From Pirellulales bacterium (GTDB taxonomy: Bacteria; Planctomycetota; Planctomycetia; Pirellulales; UBA1268), in the NCBI GenBank assembly GCA_016776925.1, contig JADHSL010000003.1, forward strand, positions 1-51,411: DNA of 51,411 nucleotides, in the 5' to 3' direction. The translations under genes were made by a program, and so were the position numbers. Below the pieces are notes generated by a model. It was not told where the DNA came from and ran no database searches. It saw nothing but the letters and a program-made list of their open reading frames with translations. This document shows, piece after piece, positions 7,814 to 17,073 of the stretch (position 1 is its first letter; every line of letters starts with the position of its first letter).

Positions 7814-9124
7814 TTATCGTCGCACATCTTCATAAAGAGACTCATGCGCTGCCGCCATATGATGCGACTGGTATTGCTTCTTCACGCGACCGTGCCCGGC
7901 CATACCGCAATCAACAGCCCGCGTTTCATTCCACAGCATCTCTTCTAAACAACGCGCAAGATCAGTAATGTCGCCTGGAATATGTACGTCGCCAGCGGGC
8001 GCCGTTTCATGAATGCCAAGCAATTCGGGAAACGCACCCGAGGCCGATGCGACAACAGGTACGCCTGCTGCCATTGCTTCGATCACAGGAATCCCCTTCG
8101 CCTCCGGGACCGGTGTTGGCATGGCGAAGACATCAATTTCTTTCAATAGATTGATCTTCTCGCTACGATCAATCTGCCCTCGCCAGAAAAATCGATCAGC
8201 TATTCCTACCTCTTGGGCAAGCGCATGACAACTCGACAGGTAGTCTTCTTCAGCTGCAATAGTTGCCCCTGCTGCAACTAGTTCGACATTCATTCCTCTT
8301 TCCACAAGACGTGCTGTCGCCTGAATCACCTGATCAAGACCTTTTTCCGGACACGCTCGTGCGAGATAACCAATCACTCGACGATCACCTCGCGATGTTC
8401 TCCGAGCAATGAGGTCAGGCGGATCGTCAGGAAAACCCTCCGGGTCAATTCCGTGCGGAATCACCATGATGCGATCTTCCTGACAGCCTAGAATCTCCTG
8501 CATACGATCAGCGTATGGTTGATTAAGAGCGATAAACCGATCTACATCACCTGCTCTTTGCACGAGCAACTCTTTCACCTTGTGTTGGTACGGTTCAGGC
8601 AATTGTGAAATGAAAAGATCTTCACCTGAAAGCGTCACGACAAGAGACGCACCTGTCGCCTCCCGTATCGTTTTTGCTAAGCCAAGAAGGAGTACGTTTG
8701 AGAGGTGAACAACATCTGGCTTGACGTCGCGAGCCAGCCACTCTGCCAGACGATAGACTTCTTTCCGCTGACATCCCTCCTCACCTTGCAAAGAAGAAAC
8801 AGTCAGCGGGCCAAGGTCAGCAGGACGAGTATTTCCACTCCAACGTGACAATGCCCGTAGGAGTACCGGGCGATCAAAAAACCAATCAATCCAACGGGGA
8901 GTACGGCGAAAAATGGATGACTTCTGTTGTAGAAAGACGTTGACTCCTCCCATTACAACAATTGGCTCCGCAACATTCTCCTCATCGGACGTCGTGGGGA
9001 CATATGCAGGCACCAATACAGCGTCTCGCCCACGCTGACGAAGCGTCCGTACAAGCGCATTGTCATGGAGGCATGAACCACAGATTCGACCTCCTGCACC
9101 AGCTGTGATTTGAACAATCTTCAC
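7814..9124 (-). CDS. Glycosyltransferase family 4 protein
   Basis: The 436-residue protein has the two-Rossmann-domain (GT-B) layout of GT4 enzymes. The N-terminal domain opens with MKIVQITAGAGGRICGSCLH and carries PDVVHLSN near the middle. The C-terminal donor-binding domain has VIPHGIDPEGF, then RVIGYLARACPEKGLDQVI, and the E-x7-E donor motif region in PVPEAKGIPVIEAMAAGVPVV. It should transfer a sugar from an activated donor to a glycan or lipid acceptor; the acceptor is unknown. The start is a GTG at 9124 with AAGGGAG nine bases upstream. It lies 16 bases after mnmG on the same strand and is probably translated from the same transcript, though the pairing has no obvious functional logic. 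Confidence 0.88.
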   Translation of the reverse strand: MKIVQITAGAGGRICGSCLHDNALVRTLRQRGRDAVLVPAYVPTTSDEENVAEPIVVMGGVNVFLQQKSSIFRRTPRWIDWFFDRPVLLRALSRWSGNTRPADLGPLTVSSLQGEEGCQRKEVYRLAEWLARDVKPDVVHLSNVLLLGLAKTIREATGASLVVTLSGEDLFISQLPEPYQHKVKELLVQRAGDVDRFIALNQPYADRMQEILGCQEDRIMVIPHGIDPEGFPDDPPDLIARRTSRGDRRVIGYLARACPEKGLDQVIQATARLVERGMNVELVAAGATIAAEEDYLSSCHALAQEVGIADRFFWRGQIDRSEKINLLKEIDVFAMPTPVPEAKGIPVIEAMAAGVPVVASASGAFPELLGIHETAPAGDVHIPGDITDLARCLEEMLWNETRAVDCGMAGHGRVKKQYQSHHMAAAHESLYEDVRR

Positions 9125-9140
9125 AAGTCGCTACTCCCTT

Positions 9141-10985
9141 TCATGCGCGGCCCGGCTGATTGAGGTGCAGCAGAATCAGGGCAAGGTCAGACGGAGTAAT
9201 ACCACTCACACGGCCAGCCTGACTCAAGGTACGGGGTCTTATCTGTTCGAGTTTCTCGCGCGCCTCAGCCCGAAGATGCCTCACCCGTTCATAGTCAAAT
9301 TCTTCTGGAATTGGTTTTTCACCATGCTGTTTCCGTCGTTCGATCCGCCGCTGCTCAACACGAAGGTATCCCGAATACCGGATATCGTTCTCGATCTGTA
9401 ATGCCACTTCATGAGGAACTGAAGACAAGGCTGGAAGTATTTCAAGGCAGTCTTTCCATGTCACTTCCGGACGTTTGAGAAGATCAGCAAGTGTCACTCC
9501 CTCCACACGATGACTAGCCAAGGTAGTCATCGCTGCTTCAATCTCAACGAGCTTTCGATTTAAGCGATCGACACGAACAGGCTCGGCGAGACCGAACCTT
9601 TCAGCTACTGGAGTAAGTCGCCTGTCTGCATTGTCGTGACGTAAAGCAAGCCGATGCTCTGCCCGGCTTGTAAACATTCGATACGGCTCATCAACGCCGC
9701 AGGTCACGAGGTCATCGATTAACACACCGATGTACGACTCTTCTCTTGAAAGAATCATCGGTTCTGTTTCCCGGAGAGACAGCGCGGCGTTCGTACCGGC
9801 AACAAGGCCTTGCGCTGCTGCCTCTTCATACCCTGTCGTACCGTTGATCTGTCCGGCAAGAAAAAGCCCTGAAACCGGCTTACTCTCAAGACTCAGAGTT
9901 AGTTGATCCGGTGGAGCGTAATCGTATTCCACGGCATAGCCATACCGCATTATTTCTGCCTGCTCGAGTCCAGGAACCATTCGAATGATCACGTCTTGAA
10001 CATCTCTTGGCAGGCTCGTAGAAATACCGTTGACGTACACCTCATGCGTCCGCTGCCCCTCAGGCTCAAGAAAAAGTTGATGGCTCTCTTTATCCGAGAA
10101 ACGAACGACTTTGTCTTCAATACTTGGACAGTAACGTGGACCACGTGAATTAATCTGGCCACTGTACATTGGCGCGCGATGAAGGTTCTGGCGAATCACT
10201 TCATGGATCTCTGGCGTCGTTCTCGTAATCCAACATGAAAGCTGCTTTCGCTGAATTGAGTCTGTCATAAACGAAAACTGCTGTGGTGTTGTATCTCCTG
10301 GTTGCTCCTGCAAGTGCTTTGTGTCGATAGTTGCACCATGCAGCCGACACGGCGTGCCCGTCTTAAATCGATCGAGCCGAAATCCAATCTCCTGAAGAGC
10401 ATGGCTTACTCCAGCAGTTGTTCCCTCCCCTGCTCGACCGCCGGGTGTCTGGGCTTCACCGGTATGCATGACAGCCTGTAGAAACGTACCTGTTGTGAGC
10501 ACAACCGCCTCGGCGTGGTACTCGATTCCACCTCGAGCAACGACACCTGTTATCCGCCGTTGCGGACGGGTATCACCAGCTTTTGTCTGCGTATCGAACC
10601 GAAGCCCTTCAATCATTTCTTGCCGGAGCACAAGATTCGGCGTCGACTCAACGAGATGCTTCACTTCCATCTGATAGTGACGCTTGTCAGCCTGTGCCCG
10701 AGGCCCATGCATTGCCGGACCTTTTGAACGATTCAGTACACGATACTGAATACCGCTTGCATCAATAGCGCGTCCCATAAGACCGCCGAGTGCATCGACT
10801 TCGCGTACCAACTGCCCTTTCCCAACGCCACCAATGGCAGGATTGCAACTCATCTGGCCAACCGTGTCGCAGTTGGCTGTGAGCAGCGCTGTTCGAGCAC
10901 CAAGCCGTGCTGCTGCCGCTGCTGCCTCAACACCAGCATGTCCTCCACCAATAACCACAACATCAAAGTTATAGGTAACAGACAT
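9141..10985 (-). CDS. mnmG: MnmG (GidA), tRNA uridine-34 carboxymethylaminomethyl modification enzyme
   Basis: With MnmE, MnmG installs the cmnm5 group on U34 of certain tRNAs, using FAD and a folate donor. The protein is 614 residues, slightly shorter than the usual 620-630. The FAD-binding loop is at residues 11-16 ([12 protein letters not shown]). The family signatures follow: [20 protein letters not shown] near 46-65, then [13 protein letters not shown]. The C-terminal helical domain that binds MnmE and tRNA ends at [14 protein letters not shown]. The ATG has GAAGG eight bases upstream. The 158-base gap before it, after the SNF2 gene, probably carries its own promoter. The glycosyltransferase follows closely. 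Confidence 0.96.
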   Translation of the reverse strand: MSVTYNFDVVVIGGGHAGVEAAAAAARLGARTALLTANCDTVGQMSCNPAIGGVGKGQLVREVDALGGLMGRAIDASGIQYRVLNRSKGPAMHGPRAQADKRHYQMEVKHLVESTPNLVLRQEMIEGLRFDTQTKAGDTRPQRRITGVVARGGIEYHAEAVVLTTGTFLQAVMHTGEAQTPGGRAGEGTTAGVSHALQEIGFRLDRFKTGTPCRLHGATIDTKHLQEQPGDTTPQQFSFMTDSIQRKQLSCWITRTTPEIHEVIRQNLHRAPMYSGQINSRGPRYCPSIEDKVVRFSDKESHQLFLEPEGQRTHEVYVNGISTSLPRDVQDVIIRMVPGLEQAEIMRYGYAVEYDYAPPDQLTLSLESKPVSGLFLAGQINGTTGYEEAAAQGLVAGTNAALSLRETEPMILSREESYIGVLIDDLVTCGVDEPYRMFTSRAEHRLALRHDNADRRLTPVAERFGLAEPVRVDRLNRKLVEIEAAMTTLASHRVEGVTLADLLKRPEVTWKDCLEILPALSSVPHEVALQIENDIRYSGYLRVEQRRIERRKQHGEKPIPEEFDYERVRHLRAEAREKLEQIRPRTLSQAGRVSGITPSDLALILLHLNQPGRA

Positions 10986-11143
10986 AAAAATACCTTCGGA
11001 GACACGACACGAATTTTCTTATGATAATTGATTGTCTCGACTGAAGATATCGTCCCAAAAGCACTTTCACAGCGCAACAAACCCGAGAAATCAGCACTGC
11101 CATGCTGGGAACACAGGAAACAACGGGCTCGAACAAGCCACGC

Positions 11144-12883
11144 CTAGGCAGCTCGGCGGCCTAATTGCTCAGGAAGTTTGAGACCGAATAAGGAAAAAAT
11201 ATCCTCGGCTGACATACTTGCAGCAGGCTCCGGCTCTGCCTGCGACAGAATGACATCCGAAAGATTCCGCTTCCTCGCCAACACTTCATCAATCCGCTCT
11301 TCGATCGTGCCGACAGAAAGAAACTTTGTAACTGTTACCGCACCCACTGCTCCGATCCGATGGGCGCGATTGATTGCTTGATCCTCTATTGCTGGATTCC
11401 ACCATCTGTCAAACAGAAAAACATATTGTGAAAATTGGAGATTGAGCCCCACTGCCCCTGCTCCATATGAAAGCAAGAGCACGGAATGCTGGCTTTTATT
11501 TCGGAATGATTCGATGACCTCATCTCGAGCCGCCGTCGACATTCCTCCGTGATATTCAAGCGGCCCAAAACTTTTTAATCTCTCACGAAGACGGGAGAGC
11601 GTCGCAACCCACTGGCTAAAGACAATTGCCTTCCGCCCACTGGACTGCACCTCTTCAAGCTCCGCAGCAAGACAATCTGCCTTTGCGCTCGCACCTGTTG
11701 CCGTATCAAAGTTACAGATTTGTTTCAGGCGTAGCACAAGTTCAAAAACATGCTGAATGGTTGCTTCCTGGCCCATTTCAGAAAGCCTCAGGACACCTTC
11801 TTCTTCGGCCCGTCGATACGTCTCTCGCTGTTCATTCGAGAGCTCAATATATCGGTCTGCATCAAGTCGAGGTGGCATGTCTTTCAGGACTTTATCTTTT
11901 GTTCGCCTGAGGCAATGCCCTTTGGCCGCAGCACCAAGAACCCGAGGAGACATGCCGTCGTGAACTTGTCCAGGTGCAACAAAATCAAAGATACCAACAA
12001 GATCTTCGGATCGATTCTCAACCGGAGTCCCTGTCAACGCCCATGAGCGTTTTCGAGGAATTGAACAGACTGCTTTGCTTGTCTGGCTCGCACGATTTTT
12101 GATTCGTTGTGCTTCATCGAGAATGACGAGATCAAACTTAGTACGCATTTCATCAAGAAATGGACGGTCACGAATAACTGCTTCGTAGTGAGCCACCTTG
12201 ACAGGCACATCCTGCAATGACCACTGCCACCGACGCCGCTCCGGATCGCCGGCAATCACCCCAACAACAAGTTCAGGAGCCCAGACGGATAGCTCTCGAG
12301 CCCAGTTTGAAACAAGCCCCTTCGGACAAATGACAAGCACACTACGAGCCTGCCCCGAGTGAACAAGGAGCCGAAGTGATGAAATCGCCTGCATTGATTT
12401 CCCCAGCCCCATTTCATCAGCCAGGATGCCCCCGAAGCGAGGCATGAGAAAAGCCATGCCATCAAATTGAAACGGAAATGGCTCATGAGGAAAAGACAAG
12501 TGGCAACCAGCCAAGAGCGTCTCAAGATCTGGCTGCAGAAGATAAAAAAGACGCTCCGACAGTTTGACAATATCCTGAGGCGGCTGAATGCGAGTACGTT
12601 TTCGTTTCACAGCAGCACGCGATGGCGTTCGAACCTCACGATCATGAATCTCTGACGGCGCGGATAAACCGCTGACAAACTGATGACTGTAAATCTCAAC
12701 TGGTTGACGCAATAACGGCACGTCGTGAACTTCCACTGGAATTGCCTGAACAGGCACCTGAAGCGTTCGATTCGCAGGCAAGGCAAAGGATTTCACTGTT
12801 GTGACAACTGAAGACGGAAGATGACATTCACTTGACTCAATGGCAACAGATCGCTTTGGTCGCTCAGATTCACGTGCTGACAT
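11144..12883 (-). CDS. SNF2/RapA-type DEAD-box-like ATPase
   Basis: The 579-residue protein is a superfamily 2 translocase of the SNF2 group. Motif I is GGILADEMGLGKSMQAI near residues 160-176. Motif II is LDEAQRIKN (DEAQ box) and motif III is SWALTGTPVENRSEDL. The second RecA-like domain has HGGMSTAARDEVIESF, then GAGAVGLNLQ and the arginine-finger region NRAHRIGAVGAV. Such proteins move on duplex DNA to remodel protein-DNA complexes; bacterial members take part in transcription recycling or repair. The 130-residue N-terminal part lacks an obvious SWIM zinc finger. No Shine-Dalgarno is seen at the ATG. It is not accompanied by methylase or nuclease genes, so there is no sign of a defence island here. 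Confidence 0.88.
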   Translation of the reverse strand: MSARESERPKRSVAIESSECHLPSSVVTTVKSFALPANRTLQVPVQAIPVEVHDVPLLRQPVEIYSHQFVSGLSAPSEIHDREVRTPSRAAVKRKRTRIQPPQDIVKLSERLFYLLQPDLETLLAGCHLSFPHEPFPFQFDGMAFLMPRFGGILADEMGLGKSMQAISSLRLLVHSGQARSVLVICPKGLVSNWARELSVWAPELVVGVIAGDPERRRWQWSLQDVPVKVAHYEAVIRDRPFLDEMRTKFDLVILDEAQRIKNRASQTSKAVCSIPRKRSWALTGTPVENRSEDLVGIFDFVAPGQVHDGMSPRVLGAAAKGHCLRRTKDKVLKDMPPRLDADRYIELSNEQRETYRRAEEEGVLRLSEMGQEATIQHVFELVLRLKQICNFDTATGASAKADCLAAELEEVQSSGRKAIVFSQWVATLSRLRERLKSFGPLEYHGGMSTAARDEVIESFRNKSQHSVLLLSYGAGAVGLNLQFSQYVFLFDRWWNPAIEDQAINRAHRIGAVGAVTVTKFLSVGTIEERIDEVLARKRNLSDVILSQAEPEPAASMSAEDIFSLFGLKLPEQLGRRAA

Positions 12884-12921
12884 AGTTCACTAAGCAAGAT
12901 TCTAAATGAGGTATTTTCTGA

Positions 12922-13434
12922 TCAATGATGCTGCGCTTCATCAATTGCAGCGCGAATACGACCGAATGGTTCGGCGAGTTCAATACTTGAAGAAAGTGTT
13001 TCAAAGTGAGGACGGAGTTGGTCAATTTTTGACATGTCCTCCTCGTGCGGGCGCAGCTGAAAGGCTCCCAGGCACAAGGCCTCCTCTCTGTCTCCCTGAC
13101 TATCCGTTTCTTGAATTACCACAACAGGGCTTGCTCCATAAGAACGTGCGTGCAGCAATGATTCTCGATCTGTAAGAACCGCAACTGGTGACAACTGTGT
13201 GGCTTTCAGCAAAGGACCCCCTATTTGCTCGCCGTGCAGATGTCTTTGAAGCGTTGCACCGTACAAAATCTCTTGTGCCCTTGTTACCCGTAGCGGTGCT
13301 GTGCAGTGAAACTCAAGTGGTCGACCCGTAATGTCAACCAACAGGTATCCGCCAAACATTCCGATATTTGCGGCGTCGCAGACTGTCAGAAAACCGAACG
13401 TCATATCGTGCGATGACACCACACTTGAAACCAT
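12922..13434 (-). CDS. Protein of unknown function, about 170 residues
   Basis: I do not recognise this family. From the ATG at 13434 the protein is 170 residues with no signal peptide or membrane helix. The N-terminal region FLTVCDAANIGMFGGYLLVD and then GRPLEFHCTAPLRVTRAQEI look like well-conserved folded sequence. Starts at 13473, 13434 and 13404 are possible. The ATG at 13434 is chosen because GGAG lies about 8 bases upstream on the minus strand, while the other two lack a site. It ends 38 bases before the SNF2 gene on the same strand and may share its transcript, but nothing in the sequence ties their functions. Confidence 0.65.
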   Translation of the reverse strand: MVSSVVSSHDMTFGFLTVCDAANIGMFGGYLLVDITGRPLEFHCTAPLRVTRAQEILYGATLQRHLHGEQIGGPLLKATQLSPVAVLTDRESLLHARSYGASPVVVIQETDSQGDREEALCLGAFQLRPHEEDMSKIDQLRPHFETLSSSIELAEPFGRIRAAIDEAQHH

Positions 13435-13738
13435 TCGGCAGACTCCGAAGAATGTTGACAGGGTGTTCGCCACGCTGGCTAAAAACCACCTCTAGCGGTT
13501 TTGTCAATTCCTTCGCCCGCCGCCTCAATCCATCGGGAGAACACCGAAGAGTCTTGAATCACCGGTGTCGCAAAACATCTGATTGCTCCAAATGGAGTAG
13601 TCTGTAGCGGTTACAACGGCATTATGGGCCTCGCCATTTGGTCCAAACGAAAAGAATGGATACCATCACATTCTGAAGGAACACTCTCAACAAATGGAGT
13701 TGACTGCGTTTTTATCGCCGCCTACGGATACTCAAAAA

Positions 13739-14206
13739 ATGCCCAATCTTCCATCTCACTGCACACAAATCGATATCACATCAACGGACAACCCAACAGA
13801 TACAACCGTTCCTCAACAAAAAAACACGAGTTCACAATCAGAAGTGGTGGCTGTCCTCAAAGAAATACTCGCGACCCAAAAGAAATCATGCGACCTTCTG
13901 AGTGATGTACTAAAGCATGTTTCTTTCCAGCAGCGTCAACGAGCCGCTGAATTACAAACGTGGCGAGAAAATAATCCATATGTCGCACAGGCGTGCCGAA
14001 AAGCAGCAAAAGGGTTATCCCACGTTCACACTGATTTTCTCACGACACTTGCCGAAGAAGCAGCCGAAAGTGCTGAAGACTTTACCGACAGCGATTATGC
14101 ACTTGGCGAATTCATCGATCGATACGGACCTCGTCTGGCTCACTTTAATGGGGTGATGCAACTTCTAAGCCAACTCGCAATGCCAGAGGATGAAAATCAG
14201 AACTAG
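13739..14206 (+). CDS. Protein of unknown function, about 155 residues
   Basis: I do not recognise this family. The frame begins at 13694, but a start at M16 (MPNLPSHC, 13739) may be the real one; GAAGGA sits 13 bases before the upstream ATG and only a weak ACGGA before the inner one, so the choice is open. The first 45 residues are Thr, Ser and Asn rich. A predicted helix with heptad-like spacing follows (VVAVLKEILATQKKSCDLL), then a compact acidic helical domain ending at the C-terminus. No membrane segment is seen. It lies about 150 bases before the acyl-adenylating enzyme on the same strand and could be the first gene of that cluster. Confidence 0.6.
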   Translation: MPNLPSHCTQIDITSTDNPTDTTVPQQKNTSSQSEVVAVLKEILATQKKSCDLLSDVLKHVSFQQRQRAAELQTWRENNPYVAQACRKAAKGLSHVHTDFLTTLAEEAAESAEDFTDSDYALGEFIDRYGPRLAHFNGVMQLLSQLAMPEDENQN

Positions 14207-14357
14207 ATTGCAACCTTATCTGAGAGTCGCCACAACACGTTCAACCGACTACAACTCAAAGAGGTCTTTCAATTCAACCTCCGACCCAATTTGAAAATGT
14301 CTTGCCTTCGGGGGAACACCTCGCCGGCCTACACCAATCCCTGAAAGAGTCACTTCG

Positions 14358-15485
14358 ATGCCCGCAGACACGACTGAAACGCCTCCTGTATTCAAAGTTG
14401 CCGATGAGAAAAGTATCGCACAGAGCAGAGAAAAGCTCGACGCACACACAGCTGAGATAGTTGCCTGGCATTTTCATTCGTCAACCGGCTCGCCCTTCTG
14501 GCTTGAGTATGCAGAAAAACTGAATTTCGATCCTCTGAAGGAAGTGAACTGCTTCGACGATCTGAAAAAGTTTCCAGCATTCGAAGACGAATGGCTGAGA
14601 GGAGGGCCAGTAACTCGTTGGATCCCAAAAGGTTTTGCCGGCCAACCGGCGTACGTTTTCGAAACCGGCGGAACCACCGGCACACCCAAATCACGAGTTA
14701 ACCTGCGGGACTTCCGAACCGATTACGAAGAATTCAGTGAGACTCTCCCTGAAGAATATTTCCCGAAGGGTGCAAACTGGTTGATGCTTGGCCCTTCGGG
14801 CCCAAGAAGGCTTCGATTGTCTATCGAACATCTTGCTCAGCACCGTGGCGGCATCTGCTTCTGCATCGACCTTGACCCACGCTGGGTCATCAAGTTGATC
14901 CAGAAAGGATGGATGGAACACCTCGAAGCCTATAAGGATCACTGTATTGACCAAGCGATTACCGTCCTTGAATCAGGTCATGATATTCGCTGCATGTTCA
15001 CCACACCAAAGCTACTTGAGGCCTTGGCTATTGCCCTTGAAAAGAAGGGGACGACCATTCGAGAAGCCGGCATCACAGGCATTTTTTCGGGCGGAACCGA
15101 GTTTACCCCTCAATGGACGCGATTCGCCGTCGAAGAACTACTCGACGGTGCTTTTATGACCCCCACCTACGGAAACACCTTGATGGGACTCGCCGCCTCT
15201 CGTCCCGTGATTCCCGAAGATGGCTATACGATTGCCTATTATTCACCCCAGCCACGCGCCGTTATCGAGGTCGTTGATTTTGATGACACGAATTCGGTGG
15301 TGCCTTACGGGGGAACGGGCCGAGTGAAGCTGACAACGCTCACAAAAGAAACGTTTGTTCCTGGCTTCCTCGAACGTGATGAAGGTGAGCGGGAACGCCC
15401 GTACGCACACTATCCATGGGATGGCATTAGTGGTGTGCGACCTTTCAGTAAATTAGCTACGGCCACAACCGTTGGGGTTTACTAA
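14358..15485 (+). CDS. LuxE/PaaK-like acyl-adenylating enzyme, short form
   Basis: This 375-residue protein belongs to the adenylate-forming superfamily, nearest in layout to LuxE acyl-protein synthetase and phenylacetate-CoA ligase. It should activate a carboxylic acid with ATP to acyl-AMP. The phosphate loop is TGGTTGTPKSR near residues 108-118; GIFSGGTEFT and the aromatic motif TPTYGNTLMG follow. The C-terminus stops shortly after GTGRVKLTTLTKE and the RPYAHYPWDG stretch. The usual small lid domain with its catalytic lysine is therefore missing; LuxE is similarly short. No C-terminal cysteine like the LuxE acylation site is present. The next two genes encode a LuxC-like reductase and an alcohol dehydrogenase, suggesting that the acyl group is handed on for reduction. 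Substrate chain length and type are unknown. A weak AGAG precedes the ATG. Confidence 0.75.
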   Translation: MPADTTETPPVFKVADEKSIAQSREKLDAHTAEIVAWHFHSSTGSPFWLEYAEKLNFDPLKEVNCFDDLKKFPAFEDEWLRGGPVTRWIPKGFAGQPAYVFETGGTTGTPKSRVNLRDFRTDYEEFSETLPEEYFPKGANWLMLGPSGPRRLRLSIEHLAQHRGGICFCIDLDPRWVIKLIQKGWMEHLEAYKDHCIDQAITVLESGHDIRCMFTTPKLLEALAIALEKKGTTIREAGITGIFSGGTEFTPQWTRFAVEELLDGAFMTPTYGNTLMGLAASRPVIPEDGYTIAYYSPQPRAVIEVVDFDDTNSVVPYGGTGRVKLTTLTKETFVPGFLERDEGERERPYAHYPWDGISGVRPFSKLATATTVGVY

Positions 15486-15602
15486 AATCCGATAGAGGAC
15501 AAGTACCTTTTGGTACTGTGTTCTTGTGAAACCCACACACTTTTTCGTTCGTCGCATAAGATTCAGCAATCGAAGACCTCTCTTTAGTAGGAGAAAAACA
15601 CT

Positions 15603-17069
15603 ATGCACCTCACCGCATTTCGGTTCGGCAAACCATATGAATCACTCGAACGAAATAAATTAGTTCACTTCATGACTGGTGAGCCAGTTGCCGAGGTGAG
15701 TCAAGTTGGTGGAGCCATAGTAAGCCGTGATCTTCGAAAAGCGGACAACGCCAGAAACGCTCTTCTCAAAATTGATCCTGAAGAGATTGTGGAGCGGCTC
15801 CAGACCGCTGGGAATCTTTATGCATTAGGGACAGTCGAAGTTGGCGGAGTCAAGCAGTCTCCAGATGACTTTGCCCGGCAGCAGTCGGCAACAACCGGTC
15901 TGCCGGAGAGCCTTTGCCACGCAAACATGAAAAAGAATTTGTTTGTACTATCCAATATGGACCGAATGCTCGACGCACTCTCACGAGGCCTTTCACCAGA
16001 GATACTGTGGCAAGGATACGGCACCGAGCATCGCGATGTTGTGGTGAGCTACCAGTGTCAGTCTCCAGTCCTTGGACTTGTTCTTCCGAGTAACTCACCT
16101 GGTGTCCACACACTCTGGCTTCCTGTTATCGCACTTGGCGTTGGATTATTGCTCAAGCCTGGCGGCCAAGAACCGTGGACACCCTACCGAATGGCTGCAG
16201 CCATGATTGAGGCAGGCATTCCAGAAGAGGCTATTGGGCTTTATCCCGGCGCTACAGATGTGGGTGCTGCAATCCTTGCAGACTGTGGTCGAAGCATGAT
16301 TTTTGGATCGGCCAAAACCGTTGAGCAATATCGAGGCAACCCTGCTGTTCAGGTTCATGGCCCAGGATTCTCAAAAATCCTGCTGGGGGATGACTGTGTT
16401 GATCACTGGCGCGACTACATCGATGTAATGGCCGAGAGTATTGCTGCGAACAGTGGCCGAGGATGCATCAACTGCTCTGCGATATATGCCAGTCGCCACA
16501 CAGATGAAATTGCTGACGCACTCGCTGAACGAATCGGGACGCAGGATGTTCGTCCTCCAGATGACCCTGAGGCAACACTGGCCGCCTTTACCATTCCGGG
16601 AGCTGCCAAAGCCATCTGGCAGCAGATCGAGAGTCTCATTGATAAGCCTGGTGTTCGTCATGCAACCGCGGCGCAGGGATCGCGATTCGTAGAAGGAGAA
16701 CGATGTGGATGGCTGCGGCCGACAATTGTCGAATGTGATTCACCAGATCCTGAAATTGCACACGCGGAATACATGTTTCCGTTTTGTAGTGTGGTGAAAT
16801 GCCCACAAGACAAAATGTTGGACCGAATTGGTCCTACCCTTGTTGCAACAGCTATCACAAATGACAGTGGCTTCCAGCAACAATTGATTCACGCCAACAA
16901 TATTGATCGTTTAAATTTGGGCCCTCTGCCAACAATAAAGCTCGATTGGTTGCAACCTCATGAAGGCAACATCATCGATTTCCTTTATCGCTCAAGAGCA
17001 CTTCAAATGACTGCAACATCAGAGTTGGTCTCTACCGCAGCCGCTGCTCCGGCCCAATTAGGCAGATAG
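15603..17069 (+). CDS. LuxC-like acyl reductase / aldehyde dehydrogenase superfamily
   Basis: The 488-residue protein has the aldehyde dehydrogenase fold. The nucleotide-binding part carries VLGLVLPSNSPGVHTLWLP and LLLKPGGQEPWTPYRMA, then SMIFGSAKTVEQY. The catalytic cysteine is probably C288 in NSGRGCINCS. The position where ordinary aldehyde dehydrogenases have the general-base glutamate (ELGGK) reads VHGPGFSKILL, with no Glu. That loss is typical of thioester-forming reductases such as LuxC and CoA-acylating dehydrogenases. The likely reaction is NAD(P)H reduction of an enzyme-bound acyl group to an aldehyde. AGGAG lies before the ATG, after a 117-base gap from the adenylating gene. The alcohol dehydrogenase gene begins 4 bases after its stop, so the two are almost surely translated together. 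Confidence 0.8.
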   Translation: MHLTAFRFGKPYESLERNKLVHFMTGEPVAEVSQVGGAIVSRDLRKADNARNALLKIDPEEIVERLQTAGNLYALGTVEVGGVKQSPDDFARQQSATTGLPESLCHANMKKNLFVLSNMDRMLDALSRGLSPEILWQGYGTEHRDVVVSYQCQSPVLGLVLPSNSPGVHTLWLPVIALGVGLLLKPGGQEPWTPYRMAAAMIEAGIPEEAIGLYPGATDVGAAILADCGRSMIFGSAKTVEQYRGNPAVQVHGPGFSKILLGDDCVDHWRDYIDVMAESIAANSGRGCINCSAIYASRHTDEIADALAERIGTQDVRPPDDPEATLAAFTIPGAAKAIWQQIESLIDKPGVRHATAAQGSRFVEGERCGWLRPTIVECDSPDPEIAHAEYMFPFCSVVKCPQDKMLDRIGPTLVATAITNDSGFQQQLIHANNIDRLNLGPLPTIKLDWLQPHEGNIIDFLYRSRALQMTATSELVSTAAAAPAQLGR

Positions 17070-17073
17070 ACCC

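Noticed and set aside
11144-12883. SNF2-type ATPase as part of a phage-defence island
   Set aside because: No methylase, nuclease or other defence gene is near, and neighbours are housekeeping genes.
14249-14449. Minus-strand ORF before and inside the adenylating gene
   Set aside because: It overlaps the confident plus-strand gene and has no ribosome site or recognisable fold.
15502-15517. Hairpin AGTACC-TTTT-GGTACT after the adenylating gene
   Set aside because: It is a short 6-pair stem with no T-run, inside what looks like one transcript; not a terminator.
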